Shown here: piece by piece, positions 1 to 6,719 of the stretch
Numbering within the stretch: the first letter of the stretch is position 1
How the letters are laid out: each line of letters opens with the position of its first letter
NCBI GenBank assembly: GCA_964370015.1
Contig: CAYJHD010000080.1
Coordinates: forward strand, 1-9,253
DNA from: CAYJAD01 sp964370015
GTDB lineage: Bacteria > Desulfobacterota > Desulfovibrionia > Desulfovibrionales > Desulfovibrionaceae
DNA: 9,253 nucleotides
Direction of reading: 5' to 3'
Program-made: the position numbers and the translations under genes
Notes under the pieces: model-generated
Seen by the model: the letters and a program-made list of their open reading frames with translations, nothing else
Database searches by the model: none
What the model was told of the DNA's origin: nothing

Positions 1-26
1 AGTTTGCGTTTTCAAAATAAAATTTC

Positions 27-62
27 CATGAAAAAGGCCACATATATGTGGCCTTTTTCATG
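27..62. terminator. Perfect palindromic intrinsic terminator, probably bidirectional
   Basis: Positions 27-44 and 45-62 are exact reverse complements, giving 18-bp arms with a GGCCACATA core flanked by A5 on one side and T5 on the other. On the minus strand it begins 16 bp after the stop codon of the CoA-disulfide reductase gene, and the GC core followed by the U run is the classic rho-independent form. Because the A and T runs are symmetrical it should also stop transcription arriving from the left on the plus strand, which suggests a convergent gene just outside the window. Confidence 0.88.
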
Positions 63-77
63 CTATAACTTCTTACT

Positions 78-1790
78 TTATACAGGCGAAAAGCCTTGCT
101 TGTTTTGTGCCTGCATGCCGCCCATGCTGTTACGCACGGTGCCGTACCCGTTCTTTTTCAATATGAGTGCCACATCATAGGCGCGTAAGCCCGTATTACA
201 AATGAGCACCACGGGGCGATCCTTGGGGACTTCTTGCAAGCGCGATTGCACTTCTTCCAAGGGCATGGCGTGCCAATCTTCATGCTTTTCTTGTATGGCT
301 CCGCTGACGGCCTTGGGTCTGGCATCCATGAAGAAGATATTATTTTCGGCGCGATTTTCCCAAAGCTGTACAAAGTCTTGCGGCGTCAAAGGAGCTACGC
401 GATCTGCCAAGATATTATCGGCCACATTGGCCACCACATTGACCACATCCATGGCAGAGGCCATGGGCGGCGTGTAGAGGATTTCCAGGTTAGAGATATC
501 ATCCACCGTGGGTTTAGCCATTTGCAAGGCCACAGCCACAGCATCCACACGAGCTTTGAGCGCATCGGCCGCAGAACAAGCCCCCTGCACACCCAGCACG
601 CGACGTGTGGCTTTATCCACCACCAACTCAAGACTCATCATGTGCTTTTCGGGGTAGAAATGGGCTCTATCCAATTGCTCCACCGAAACGCTTATGGCAT
701 CAAAGCCTTCTTTTTGGGCTTGCTCCACCGTAAGACCTGCACCGCAAAAGCTTAAACCAAAAAGCTTCACACCCCAAGAGCCCACATAGCCTTTAAAAAC
801 AGCGTCGCCGCCGGCGGCATTGGTGCCAATGACACGTCCCTGCCTATTGGCCATGGAGCCCAAAGGAATATAACCCATTTTATCCGTGATGAGATTACGC
901 ACAGAAACGCAATCGCCACCGGCATAGATATGGGGGTCGGAAGTTTGCATTTTTTCATTCACTTCCACGGCACCGAAGGAAGTCATCGCAAGACCGGCAT
1001 CCTTGGCCAATTGTCCATTGGGCACAAAACCTGCCGCCACAATAACCACTTGCGCCTCAAGGGTGCGCTTATCTGTAACGACTCGGCAAACCTTGCCATT
1101 TTCACCTTCAAGGCGGATAACTTGCTCGCCGGTGTACACATCCACTTGATTATCGCGGCAATCTTTTTCTGCCATGAGGGCCAAGGTGGGCGAAAGAGCT
1201 TGGGGTAAGAGGGTGGGTGCCATTTCCACCATGCTTGTTTCCACGCCCCACATTTCCGTGAGGGCTACGGCACATTCCAAACCAATGAAACCGCCACCAA
1301 TGACCACAGCTTGACTGATTTCGCCTTTTTCGCATCCTTTGCGGATGGCTTCGGCCGCTTCCAAGCGAGTGACGGCAAAAACATTGCCAAGATCCGCCCC
1401 GGGCACGGGCAAGGTACGCGCAGAGGCTCCCGTGGCCATGACCAAGGTATCATAGGCAAGGCTTTCTTCTTTGCCGCTGACCACATCTTGCACAAGCACG
1501 GTTTTGGCTTCTTTATCTATGGAAAGGGCGCGAGTTTGGGTGCGCACATTGACGCCTTTAAGGTCTTTAAAAAAAGCGGTGTCGCGTACAGTGCGATAGG
1601 TGGTGGAGCGCAAATCATCTATATTATTGATTTCTCCAGAAATATAAAAGGGAATGCCGCAACCGCCATAGGAAATGAATACATTTTCATCGATGAGCGT
1701 CACCTCAGCGGTGGGATCTAAACGCTTACAACGACAAGCCGCCTTGGGCCCCAAGGCCACACCGCCAATGACAAGAACCTTTTTACTCAT
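78..1790 (-). CDS. CoA-disulfide/persulfide reductase with C-terminal rhodanese domain (FAD, NAD(P)H)
   Basis: This 570-aa cytoplasmic flavoenzyme belongs to the pyridine nucleotide-disulfide oxidoreductases of the CoADR-rhodanese type. Visible elements are the N-terminal FAD-binding stretch VLVIGGVALGP (residues 5-15), the redox cysteine C44 in YGGCGIPFY, the NAD(P)H-binding motif VVIGGGFIGLE (162-172), the second FAD motif YAGGDCV (289-295), a dimerisation domain (about 335-460) with YTPPMASAMD, and a rhodanese domain (about 465-570) with C531 in the loop CNTGLR. Family members reduce CoA disulfide, CoA persulfide or polysulfide with NAD(P)H, and the rhodanese domain passes sulfane sulfur to C44. 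The start at 1790 is chosen because GGAGAAAG lies at 1796-1803 and the FAD fold begins at once; the open frame upstream runs into selB. It follows selB by 43 bp and is probably co-transcribed. The protein has 11 cysteines. Exact substrate is not determined by sequence. Confidence 0.93.
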   Translation of the reverse strand: MSKKVLVIGGVALGPKAACRCKRLDPTAEVTLIDENVFISYGGCGIPFYISGEINNIDDLRSTTYRTVRDTAFFKDLKGVNVRTQTRALSIDKEAKTVLVQDVVSGKEESLAYDTLVMATGASARTLPVPGADLGNVFAVTRLEAAEAIRKGCEKGEISQAVVIGGGFIGLECAVALTEMWGVETSMVEMAPTLLPQALSPTLALMAEKDCRDNQVDVYTGEQVIRLEGENGKVCRVVTDKRTLEAQVVIVAAGFVPNGQLAKDAGLAMTSFGAVEVNEKMQTSDPHIYAGGDCVSVRNLITDKMGYIPLGSMANRQGRVIGTNAAGGDAVFKGYVGSWGVKLFGLSFCGAGLTVEQAQKEGFDAISVSVEQLDRAHFYPEKHMMSLELVVDKATRRVLGVQGACSAADALKARVDAVAVALQMAKPTVDDISNLEILYTPPMASAMDVVNVVANVADNILADRVAPLTPQDFVQLWENRAENNIFFMDARPKAVSGAIQEKHEDWHAMPLEEVQSRLQEVPKDRPVVLICNTGLRAYDVALILKKNGYGTVRNSMGGMQAQNKQGFSPV

Positions 1791-1795
1791 AGCTA

Positions 1796-1803
1796 CTTTC
1801 TCC
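1796..1803 (-). promoter_or_regulatory. Ribosome binding site that fixes the reductase start
   Basis: On the minus strand GGAGAAAG is followed by a short gap and the ATG at 1790. It supports starting at MSKKVLVIGG rather than at the longer open frame, whose 44 extra residues would overlap the end of selB and lack family character. Confidence 0.75.
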
Positions 1804-1833
1804 AGCTTTTTTATGCAAATTTCCCATGTTTTT

Positions 1834-3759
1834 CTATCCCTTATCCAAACTTTGACGCAATTGACGTTTATCGCCCACACGAATGGTGATGCGCTCTCTG
1901 TCCATATATTCCAACAGCGCAATGAGGTATTTGCGCGAAAGACCGTCTAAAATTTCTTTTAAGCCTGCGGGATCCAAATCATCATGGCTTTCAAACCATG
2001 TGCGCACCCTAGCCGCAATGTCCGCAATGACCGGAGCCGCATAGTAAAGCCCATCCTTCACGCGAACCAGCTGCTTTTCATCGCTGAGCATTTTCAGCAC
2101 CGGTGCGGCCTTTTTGGCATCCACCTTGAGCTCTTCCAGCACGTCCTTAAGATTGGGCGGGGTGAGCCCTGCCGCCGTGTGGGCTTGCAAAATCTTTTCT
2201 TTCAAGGCTTCCACATCATCGCTGAGCTCCACCGAGTGCGAAGCTAGGCGCAACACATCGCCCTCCGCCACCAATACGCCACTACGAAGGCAACGCTCAA
2301 TGACAAGGTGCGCCAATTTGGGTCTTTGTTTGGGGCAAAGCACCCCCCGCGACATGCCGTTTTTCATGGGCTCGCGCTTATGGAAGGCCGCCGCTTGCTC
2401 TTGGCAAGCCAGCATCAATTGCGCTAGCGCCTCACCAAAAATATAACGCCTTTCTTCCTTATCGAAGCAAGTAACTTTAGCCCCTAGACTTTGCAAAAGC
2501 TTTTCCAGCTTTTTGGCGTGCCCATTGGTGAGCACCATGAGTTCTGCAAAGGAAAGCCCTTCTATGCCTGCCAAGGCCAATTGATTAAGCACGCGCTGTT
2601 CAAAATTTTCCGCGCCCTCCAATGCATCCAAGCCCTGTAATAAGGCCAAACGCTGCTCAAAATCCGCCTCTTTGCGGCGTAAGGGTTGCGGCAAGGGATG
2701 CACCAACACGCCACCGGCCACGGTACGCAAAGGTGAATACGCGCGCACCACGCAACGATCGCCAAAAAGCCCCACCATGGGCTCTTGAAAGCGTATCTCC
2801 GTGAGGGCACTTTGGCCGGGTTCCAGACGATCTCTATCAAAGAAATACAAACGCGCCGCCACTTCGCGCGCACCGTGGTGAAAGTGCACTTCCGTTCTGG
2901 CTCGTAAAGCCCTTGGCGCAGAAGAAAGACAATGCAAATTCACCATCCAGCGCGTGGAAGGAAAAAGCGTATTGGGATGGGTCAACACAGAACCGCGCAT
3001 GACTTCGCCCACTTCCACATTGAGCACGTTGAGCGCGCAACGCTGACCGGCTCCGGCATCTTCTGCCGCATGTCCATGCCATTGAATACTGCGAATTTTC
3101 GTCTCCACGCCGTCGGGCATGAACACAGCTTCATCGCCAAGGCTCACTTCGCCGGCAAGCAAAGTCCCCGTCACCACGGTGCCATGGCCTTTCATGGAAA
3201 AAACCCTGTCCACGGGCAAACGGAACAAAGTACTTTCGCGGGAGGGTTTCATGGTTTTACTGCACTGCACCACATGCTCACGCAGGGCATCAAGGCCTTG
3301 TTTGGTCAAGGAAGACACGGGAAAAATGGGAGCATCTTCCAAAAAAGTGCCTTGCAAAAAGCCTTTCACATCTTCTTGCACCATGCCAAGCCACTCTTCG
3401 TCCACCATATCTATTTTGGTGAGAGCCACAAAACCATGCTTAATGCCAAGCAAGGAGCAAATTTCCACATGCTCGCGGGTTTGCGGCATGACGCCTTCAT
3501 CGGCGGCAATGATAAGCATAACAAAATCAATGCCCGCCGCGCCGGCCACCATGTTTTTCACAAAGCGTTCATGGCCTGGCACATCCACAATGCCCAGACG
3601 TTCCCCGCCAGGAAGTTCAAAGTGGGCAAAGCCCAATTCTATGGTGATACCGCGTCTTTTTTCTTCTTCAAGGCGGTCACAATCAATGCCGGTGAGGGCG
3701 CGCACCAAGGAAGTTTTTCCGTGGTCAATATGTCCTGCAGAGCCAAGAACCAATGGCAT
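1834..3759 (-). CDS. selB: Selenocysteine-specific translation elongation factor SelB
   Basis: This 641-aa GTPase is of normal SelB length. It delivers Sec-tRNA(Sec) to the ribosome at UGA codons marked by a SECIS hairpin. The GTPase domain shows G1 GHIDHGKT (9-16), G2 RGITIELGF with T39, G3 DVPGHE (59-64), G4 TKID (114-117) and G5 SS (149-150). Two EF-Tu-like beta-barrel domains follow, with VFSMKGHGTVVTGTL near 187-200. The last 270 or so residues are the winged-helix repeats that bind SECIS, ending in the typical SRKYLIALLEYMDRE (608-622) and RVGDKR. ATG at 3759 is preferred because AAAGGAGT sits at 3767-3774; the longer GTG start at 3783 would place that site inside the gene. selA, selD, selC and any selenoprotein gene lie outside the window. 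It is the first gene of a leftward pair with the CoA-disulfide reductase. Confidence 0.97.
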   Translation of the reverse strand: MPLVLGSAGHIDHGKTSLVRALTGIDCDRLEEEKRRGITIELGFAHFELPGGERLGIVDVPGHERFVKNMVAGAAGIDFVMLIIAADEGVMPQTREHVEICSLLGIKHGFVALTKIDMVDEEWLGMVQEDVKGFLQGTFLEDAPIFPVSSLTKQGLDALREHVVQCSKTMKPSRESTLFRLPVDRVFSMKGHGTVVTGTLLAGEVSLGDEAVFMPDGVETKIRSIQWHGHAAEDAGAGQRCALNVLNVEVGEVMRGSVLTHPNTLFPSTRWMVNLHCLSSAPRALRARTEVHFHHGAREVAARLYFFDRDRLEPGQSALTEIRFQEPMVGLFGDRCVVRAYSPLRTVAGGVLVHPLPQPLRRKEADFEQRLALLQGLDALEGAENFEQRVLNQLALAGIEGLSFAELMVLTNGHAKKLEKLLQSLGAKVTCFDKEERRYIFGEALAQLMLACQEQAAAFHKREPMKNGMSRGVLCPKQRPKLAHLVIERCLRSGVLVAEGDVLRLASHSVELSDDVEALKEKILQAHTAAGLTPPNLKDVLEELKVDAKKAAPVLKMLSDEKQLVRVKDGLYYAAPVIADIAARVRTWFESHDDLDPAGLKEILDGLSRKYLIALLEYMDRERITIRVGDKRQLRQSLDKG

Positions 3760-3766
3760 AATAACT

Positions 3767-3774
3767 ACTCCTTT
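3767..3774 (-). promoter_or_regulatory. Ribosome binding site of selB
   Basis: AAAGGAGT on the minus strand lies about 8 bases before the ATG at 3759. It decides the start in favour of the peptide MPLVLGSAGH over an upstream GTG. Confidence 0.8.
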
Positions 3775-3850
3775 AAACCGCACTCACGACAATGCAAGCA
3801 ATGCCTTATGCAAATGAGCCCAAAAGCGCATTTAACCACAGTAACGAGCC

Positions 3851-3879
3851 TTGTCTTGCCATGAAGGTCGGTATATACA
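3851..3879 (+). promoter_or_regulatory. Candidate sigma-70-type promoter for yjbQ-dinB
   Basis: TTGTCT (3851-3856) and TATACA (3874-3879) are 17 bp apart, each matching four of six consensus bases. A transcript would start near 3886 and have a leader of about 70 bases before yjbQ. The -10 region is flanked by inverted repeats, so it may be regulated. No clear LexA-type box was found although dinB lies downstream. The selB promoter must be in the same spacer on the other strand, but I cannot place it with confidence. Confidence 0.4.
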
Positions 3880-3906
3880 AGGGCAATGTGGCAAGGAAAG
3901 CCACAT
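3855..3906. repeat. Overlapping inverted repeats in the selB/yjbQ divergent spacer
   Basis: Three inverted repeats share this short stretch. CTTGCCA (3855-3861) pairs with TGGCAAG (3889-3895). CCTTGT (3849-3854) pairs with ACAAGG (3877-3882). ATGTGGC (3886-3892) pairs with GCCACAT (3900-3906) across a 7-base loop. The first and third compete for the same TGGC bases. They lie on and just after the candidate -10 element, so they could be an operator or a leader hairpin. No U run follows closely, so it is not a normal terminator. Confidence 0.45.
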
Positions 3907-3958
3907 AAGTCAATGAACCCAGAAAATTTTTTGCCCACGCCAAAACAGGGAGCTTTTT

Positions 3959-4357
3959 ATGGAAGTGATTCACGTTAGCACGCGCGCACGTTGTGAACTT
4001 GTAGACATTACCAGCCAGGTGCAAAACCTCATGCACAGCCAAAAGGATTGGCAAAAGGGAGCCTTGCTTTTGTATTCGCCTCACACCACCTGTGGCCTCA
4101 CCATCAATGAAGGAGCAGATCCCGACGTGGCTCGTGACATGAACAGCTTCTTCTCTGAAATGGTGCCGGAGCATCATAATTTCCGCCATGCCGAGGGCAA
4201 TAGCGATGCCCACATTAAAACCAGCCTGTTTGGCCCTTCTCTCATGCTCATTGTGGAAGATGGTCGAGTGCAATTGGGCACATGGCAGCATATTTATCTG
4301 TGCGAAGGCGATGGGCCAAGATCTCGCAAAATCTGGGCGCAATTTCTAGGAGCTTAA
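3959..4357 (+). CDS. yjbQ: YjbQ family (UPF0047) protein
   Basis: This 132-aa cytoplasmic protein is a full-length single-domain member of the YjbQ/UPF0047 family. The signature blocks are present in order: SPHTTCGLTINEG (40-52), DPDVARD (54-60), an H-x3-GNSDAH block (77-85), then LFGPSLMLIVEDGRVQLGTWQ (90-110) and the ending GDGPRSRKIW (117-126). Conserved H42, E51, D60, H77, N81 and H85 form the likely active or metal site. The Escherichia coli member has been described as having weak thiamine-phosphate synthase activity, but the main role of the family is unsettled, so no pathway is claimed. The ATG is preceded by AGGGAG (3947-3952) at good spacing. dinB starts 7 bp after its stop, so the two form one transcription unit. 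Confidence 0.93.
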   Translation: MEVIHVSTRARCELVDITSQVQNLMHSQKDWQKGALLLYSPHTTCGLTINEGADPDVARDMNSFFSEMVPEHHNFRHAEGNSDAHIKTSLFGPSLMLIVEDGRVQLGTWQHIYLCEGDGPRSRKIWAQFLGA

Positions 4358-4364
4358 GTCCCAC

Positions 4365-5606
4365 ATGTCTGAGCTCCCCCAAGCCACACCGCCACGCAAC
4401 AATCCTGCCGCCAAGGATGCTAAGGGCACGGCGTGGATTCTCCATATAGATATGGACGCTTTTTATGCCTCCGTGGAGCAAATGGATAATCCGGATTTGC
4501 GCGGTAAGCCCGTGGCTGTGGGTACCGATTGCACCCGCGGCGTGCTCAGTGCCGCATCCTACGAAGCGCGAAAGTTTGGCGTACGCTCGGCCATGCCCTC
4601 GGGTATGGCAAAAAAGCTGTGCCCGCAGCTTATTTTTATACCGGGGCGCATGGGCCGTTATAAAGAAATATCTCAAAGCATCATGCGCACCTTGGAGGAT
4701 TTTTCCCCCGTGGTGGAGCCTGCTTCCATTGACGAGGCCTATGTGGACGCCGAAGGCTTGGAGCGTCTTTTTGGGCCCATTGAAGAGCTTTGTCGGCAAA
4801 TCCAAGAAAGCATCTACACCGTCACCGGAGGCCTTACCTGTTCCGTGGGAGCCGCGCCCAAGAAATTTTTGGCAAAAATCGCCTCGGATATACATAAGCC
4901 CCACGGCATTTATGTGTTGCATCCGCACCAAGTGCCGCATTTTTTGCAAACACTGCCCTTGCAAAAAATCCCCGGCGTGGGAAAGAAATTTCTCACCGAA
5001 TTGCAAAAACTCGGTGTGCGCCAGGGGGGCGATGTGCAACGCTTTCCGCAAGAGTTTTGGCATAGGCGTTTTGGCAAGGCAGGGGAAATGCTCTGGCGTC
5101 GCGCCCATGGGGAAGATGGCGCCAAGGTTGTGCCCTTCACGGAACCCAAAAGCGAAAGCAGTGAAGTGACCTTTCATCAAGACAGCTTGGATAGGAACTT
5201 TTTACAAAAAAACCTCTTGGCGCAGGCCGAGCGCGTGGGGGCTTCTTTGCGCAAACAAGGGCTCAGCGGACGCACCATTACCCTTAAGGTAAAGTTTTCT
5301 GACTTTACGCAAGTGACACGCTCACGCACCCTGCCCCAAAGCACGCAGGGCACACAATGCATTTTTGCCACGGCCTGTGAGTTGCTCGAGGTGCTCGAAC
5401 TGCCCCAAAAGGTGCGCCTCATAGGCCTTGGGGTGTCTAATTTTCACGATGGGCCGGAACAAGGCCTGCTCTATCAAGCCAGCAACGCCAATAATTCCCA
5501 AAAGCAGGACAAATTGGATTCGGCATTAGATGCCTTGCGTCATAAATTTGGCCATGAAGCCATTGTGCGTGGGCGTTTGTTTTCAGGTAAAAAGGATATA
5601 AATTAA
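4365..5606 (+). CDS. dinB: DNA polymerase IV (Y-family translesion polymerase)
   Basis: This 413-aa protein is an error-prone translesion polymerase that copies past damaged template bases. The palm holds HIDMDAFYASVE (27-38) with D29 as first metal ligand and Y34 as the steric gate against ribonucleotides, and SIDEAY (121-126) with D123 and E124. A helix-hairpin-helix follows (LQKIPGVGKKFL, near 198-209), then the little-finger domain. Near the C terminus EQGLLYQ sits where relatives have a QLSLF-type sliding-clamp motif, and the tail ends with the common KLDSALDALRHKFG. Compared with short family members it has about 20 extra N-terminal residues. ATG at 4365 was chosen because AGGAG (4348-4352) lies in the end of yjbQ, slightly far at 12 bases, so translation may be coupled to yjbQ. 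All catalytic residues are present. Confidence 0.96.
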   Translation: MSELPQATPPRNNPAAKDAKGTAWILHIDMDAFYASVEQMDNPDLRGKPVAVGTDCTRGVLSAASYEARKFGVRSAMPSGMAKKLCPQLIFIPGRMGRYKEISQSIMRTLEDFSPVVEPASIDEAYVDAEGLERLFGPIEELCRQIQESIYTVTGGLTCSVGAAPKKFLAKIASDIHKPHGIYVLHPHQVPHFLQTLPLQKIPGVGKKFLTELQKLGVRQGGDVQRFPQEFWHRRFGKAGEMLWRRAHGEDGAKVVPFTEPKSESSEVTFHQDSLDRNFLQKNLLAQAERVGASLRKQGLSGRTITLKVKFSDFTQVTRSRTLPQSTQGTQCIFATACELLEVLELPQKVRLIGLGVSNFHDGPEQGLLYQASNANNSQKQDKLDSALDALRHKFGHEAIVRGRLFSGKKDIN

Positions 5607-5668
5607 CAATAAAAAAATACATTGCACTGCCAGAAAACATTTTCTTATCCTTACTAGTTAAACCTACA

Positions 5669-5720
5669 TTGCGGCAGTTTCTTTTTAATGGGATATATGT
5701 TGCCGCAACTAAAGTTTTTT
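5669..5720 (+). terminator. Possible dinB terminator (hairpin plus T6)
   Basis: TTGCGGCA (5669-5676) and TGCCGCAA (5701-5708) form an 8-bp stem, extendable by two G-U pairs, with a loop of about 20 bases. CTAAAG and then six T (5715-5720) follow. It lies 63 bases after the dinB stop. The large loop and the six-base gap before the T run make it an imperfect intrinsic terminator, so it is called cautiously. Confidence 0.45.
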
Positions 5721-5771
5721 GGAAGGGGGGTCTGGGGGGAAAACTTTTCTTCAGAAAAGGTTTCCCCCCAG
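5711..5771. repeat. G/C-run hairpin element, likely a dispersed intergenic repeat
   Basis: A T6 run and a GGAAGGGGGG stretch lead into a strong hairpin. The arms 5732-5749 and 5754-5771 (18 bp each) are complementary except for one A-G mismatch (5743/5760), with loop TTCA. Each arm combines a CTGGGGGG block with an A/T-rich CTTTTC block. There is no U run after it on either strand, so it is not a standard terminator. From memory, elements of this build occur repeatedly between genes in Desulfovibrio-type genomes, but only one copy is in this window, so the repeat status is inferred. Confidence 0.6.
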
Positions 5772-5833
5772 TGAACTACGATAGCACTCTAACATATGCC
5801 CCTCCAGCCCTTGCGCAAAGCCTAAAAAGATAG

Positions 5834-5860
5834 TTGCCCTCACTAGCCCCCTCGTATACA
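5834..5860 (+). promoter_or_regulatory. Weak candidate promoter for the PHP phosphatase gene
   Basis: TTGCCC (5834-5839) and TATACA (5855-5860) are 15 bp apart, shorter than ideal. The pair lies 30 bases upstream of the start at 5890, in a plausible place. The rest of the 283-bp gap (5607-5889) contains only the two hairpins listed separately. I see no gene or RNA in it. Confidence 0.25.
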
Positions 5861-5889
5861 CTGCCCTAGCAAAACTCTAGGGGGACATT

Positions 5890-6708
5890 ATGATTACAGC
5901 CGACCTACACACCCACACCCTATACTCACATGGGCAAGACACACCTGCCGCCATGTGGGCCTCTGCCCAGCAAAAGGGCATTACGCTTTTGGGTTTCACT
6001 GAGCACTCACCGCGCCCCACCAATTATACCTATAGCAATGAATATCGCGATAAGCTCTCCAGAATGTTTCCGCAATATGTGGCCGAAGTGCAAGAGCTGA
6101 AAGCCAAGTTCCCCGGTCAAGTATTGCTGGGCATAGAAATGGATTGGATGGAAAAAGAAGAAGCCTTCATTAAAAAAGCATTAAGTGCCTATCCCTTTGA
6201 TTATGTCATCGGTTCGGTGCACTTTTTGGACACATGGGGCTATGACGACCTTTCTTCCGATTGGATGAGCCTGAAAAAAAATCATTGCAATGAACATTAT
6301 GAGCACTACTTCCAGACCCTACGCCGTATGGCAGAAAGCGGGCTCTTTAATATTGCCGCGCATCTAGACCTCATTAAAATTTTCTCCATTGATCAATTTC
6401 GTGAATGGATTGCCCAGCGTGATTCCCTCATCTTGGTGGCAGAAGCCCTGCAAGCCATGATGCTCAACGGCGTGGCCTTGGAAATCTCTTCGGCGGGATT
6501 GCGCAAAATGTGCCAAGAAATCTACCCCGGGCCACTAATCATGTCCCTTGCCAAGGAATTGCATGTGCCCATTACCTTTGCTTCCGATGCGCATAATGTC
6601 AATGACGTGGCGGCGGATTTTGATAAGCTTGCAGCCTACGCCCGTTCCTATGGCTATGATCACTCGGTGTATTTTTGCAATAATGTCATGCATCGTATGG
6701 CTTTTTAA
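5890..6708 (+). CDS. PHP-domain phosphatase, histidinol-phosphatase (HisK) type
   Basis: This 272-aa protein is a PHP-superfamily metal-dependent phosphoesterase of the HisK/HisJ histidinol-phosphatase type, whose members remove phosphate from L-histidinol phosphate in histidine synthesis. The metal-binding set is complete along the chain: DLHTHT (D5, H7, H9), H14 in YSHG, E38-H39 in FTEHS, E83 in GIEMDW, H111 in GSVHF, H158 in AHLD, and D233 and H235 in SDAH. Length matches the family and no signal peptide is present, so it is cytoplasmic. AGGGGGA (5879-5885) precedes the ATG by four bases. No histidine genes are nearby; the next gene, 11 bp on, is a ModF-like ATPase. The histidinol-phosphate substrate is therefore a family-based guess and another small phosphoester is possible. 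Confidence 0.9.
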   Translation: MITADLHTHTLYSHGQDTPAAMWASAQQKGITLLGFTEHSPRPTNYTYSNEYRDKLSRMFPQYVAEVQELKAKFPGQVLLGIEMDWMEKEEAFIKKALSAYPFDYVIGSVHFLDTWGYDDLSSDWMSLKKNHCNEHYEHYFQTLRRMAESGLFNIAAHLDLIKIFSIDQFREWIAQRDSLILVAEALQAMMLNGVALEISSAGLRKMCQEIYPGPLIMSLAKELHVPITFASDAHNVNDVAADFDKLAAYARSYGYDHSVYFCNNVMHRMAF

Positions 6709-6719
6709 TAGTACGCTCC

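Noticed and set aside
1791..1922. 44-residue N-terminal extension of the CoA-disulfide reductase
   Set aside because: It would overlap the end of selB, it is unlike the family, and a proper ribosome site lies directly before the ATG at 1790.
2932..3864. 310-codon open frame on the plus strand, opposite selB
   Set aside because: It is antisense to intact SelB, its product shows no family motif and is low-complexity in style. It is a shadow.
3841..3910. SOS (LexA) box upstream of yjbQ-dinB
   Set aside because: A TTGTATATA-like half is visible on the minus strand near 3872-3880, but the matching inverted half (ACAG-type) is missing.
3806..4342. 178-codon minus-strand frame covering yjbQ and the divergent spacer
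   Set aside because: yjbQ on the plus strand has all family motifs and a good ribosome site. The antisense product has no recognisable features.
4248..5180. 310-codon open frame on the minus strand, opposite dinB
   Set aside because: It is fully antisense to a clear DNA polymerase IV gene, its translation is His/Arg/Cys-rich without any recognisable motif, and it has no ribosome site. It is a codon-bias shadow.
5622..5720. Small RNA between dinB and the PHP gene (TTGCAC and TATCCT 18 bp apart, then a hairpin and T6)
   Set aside because: The promoter match is weak and the hairpin is explained as well by a dinB terminator. There is no further support.
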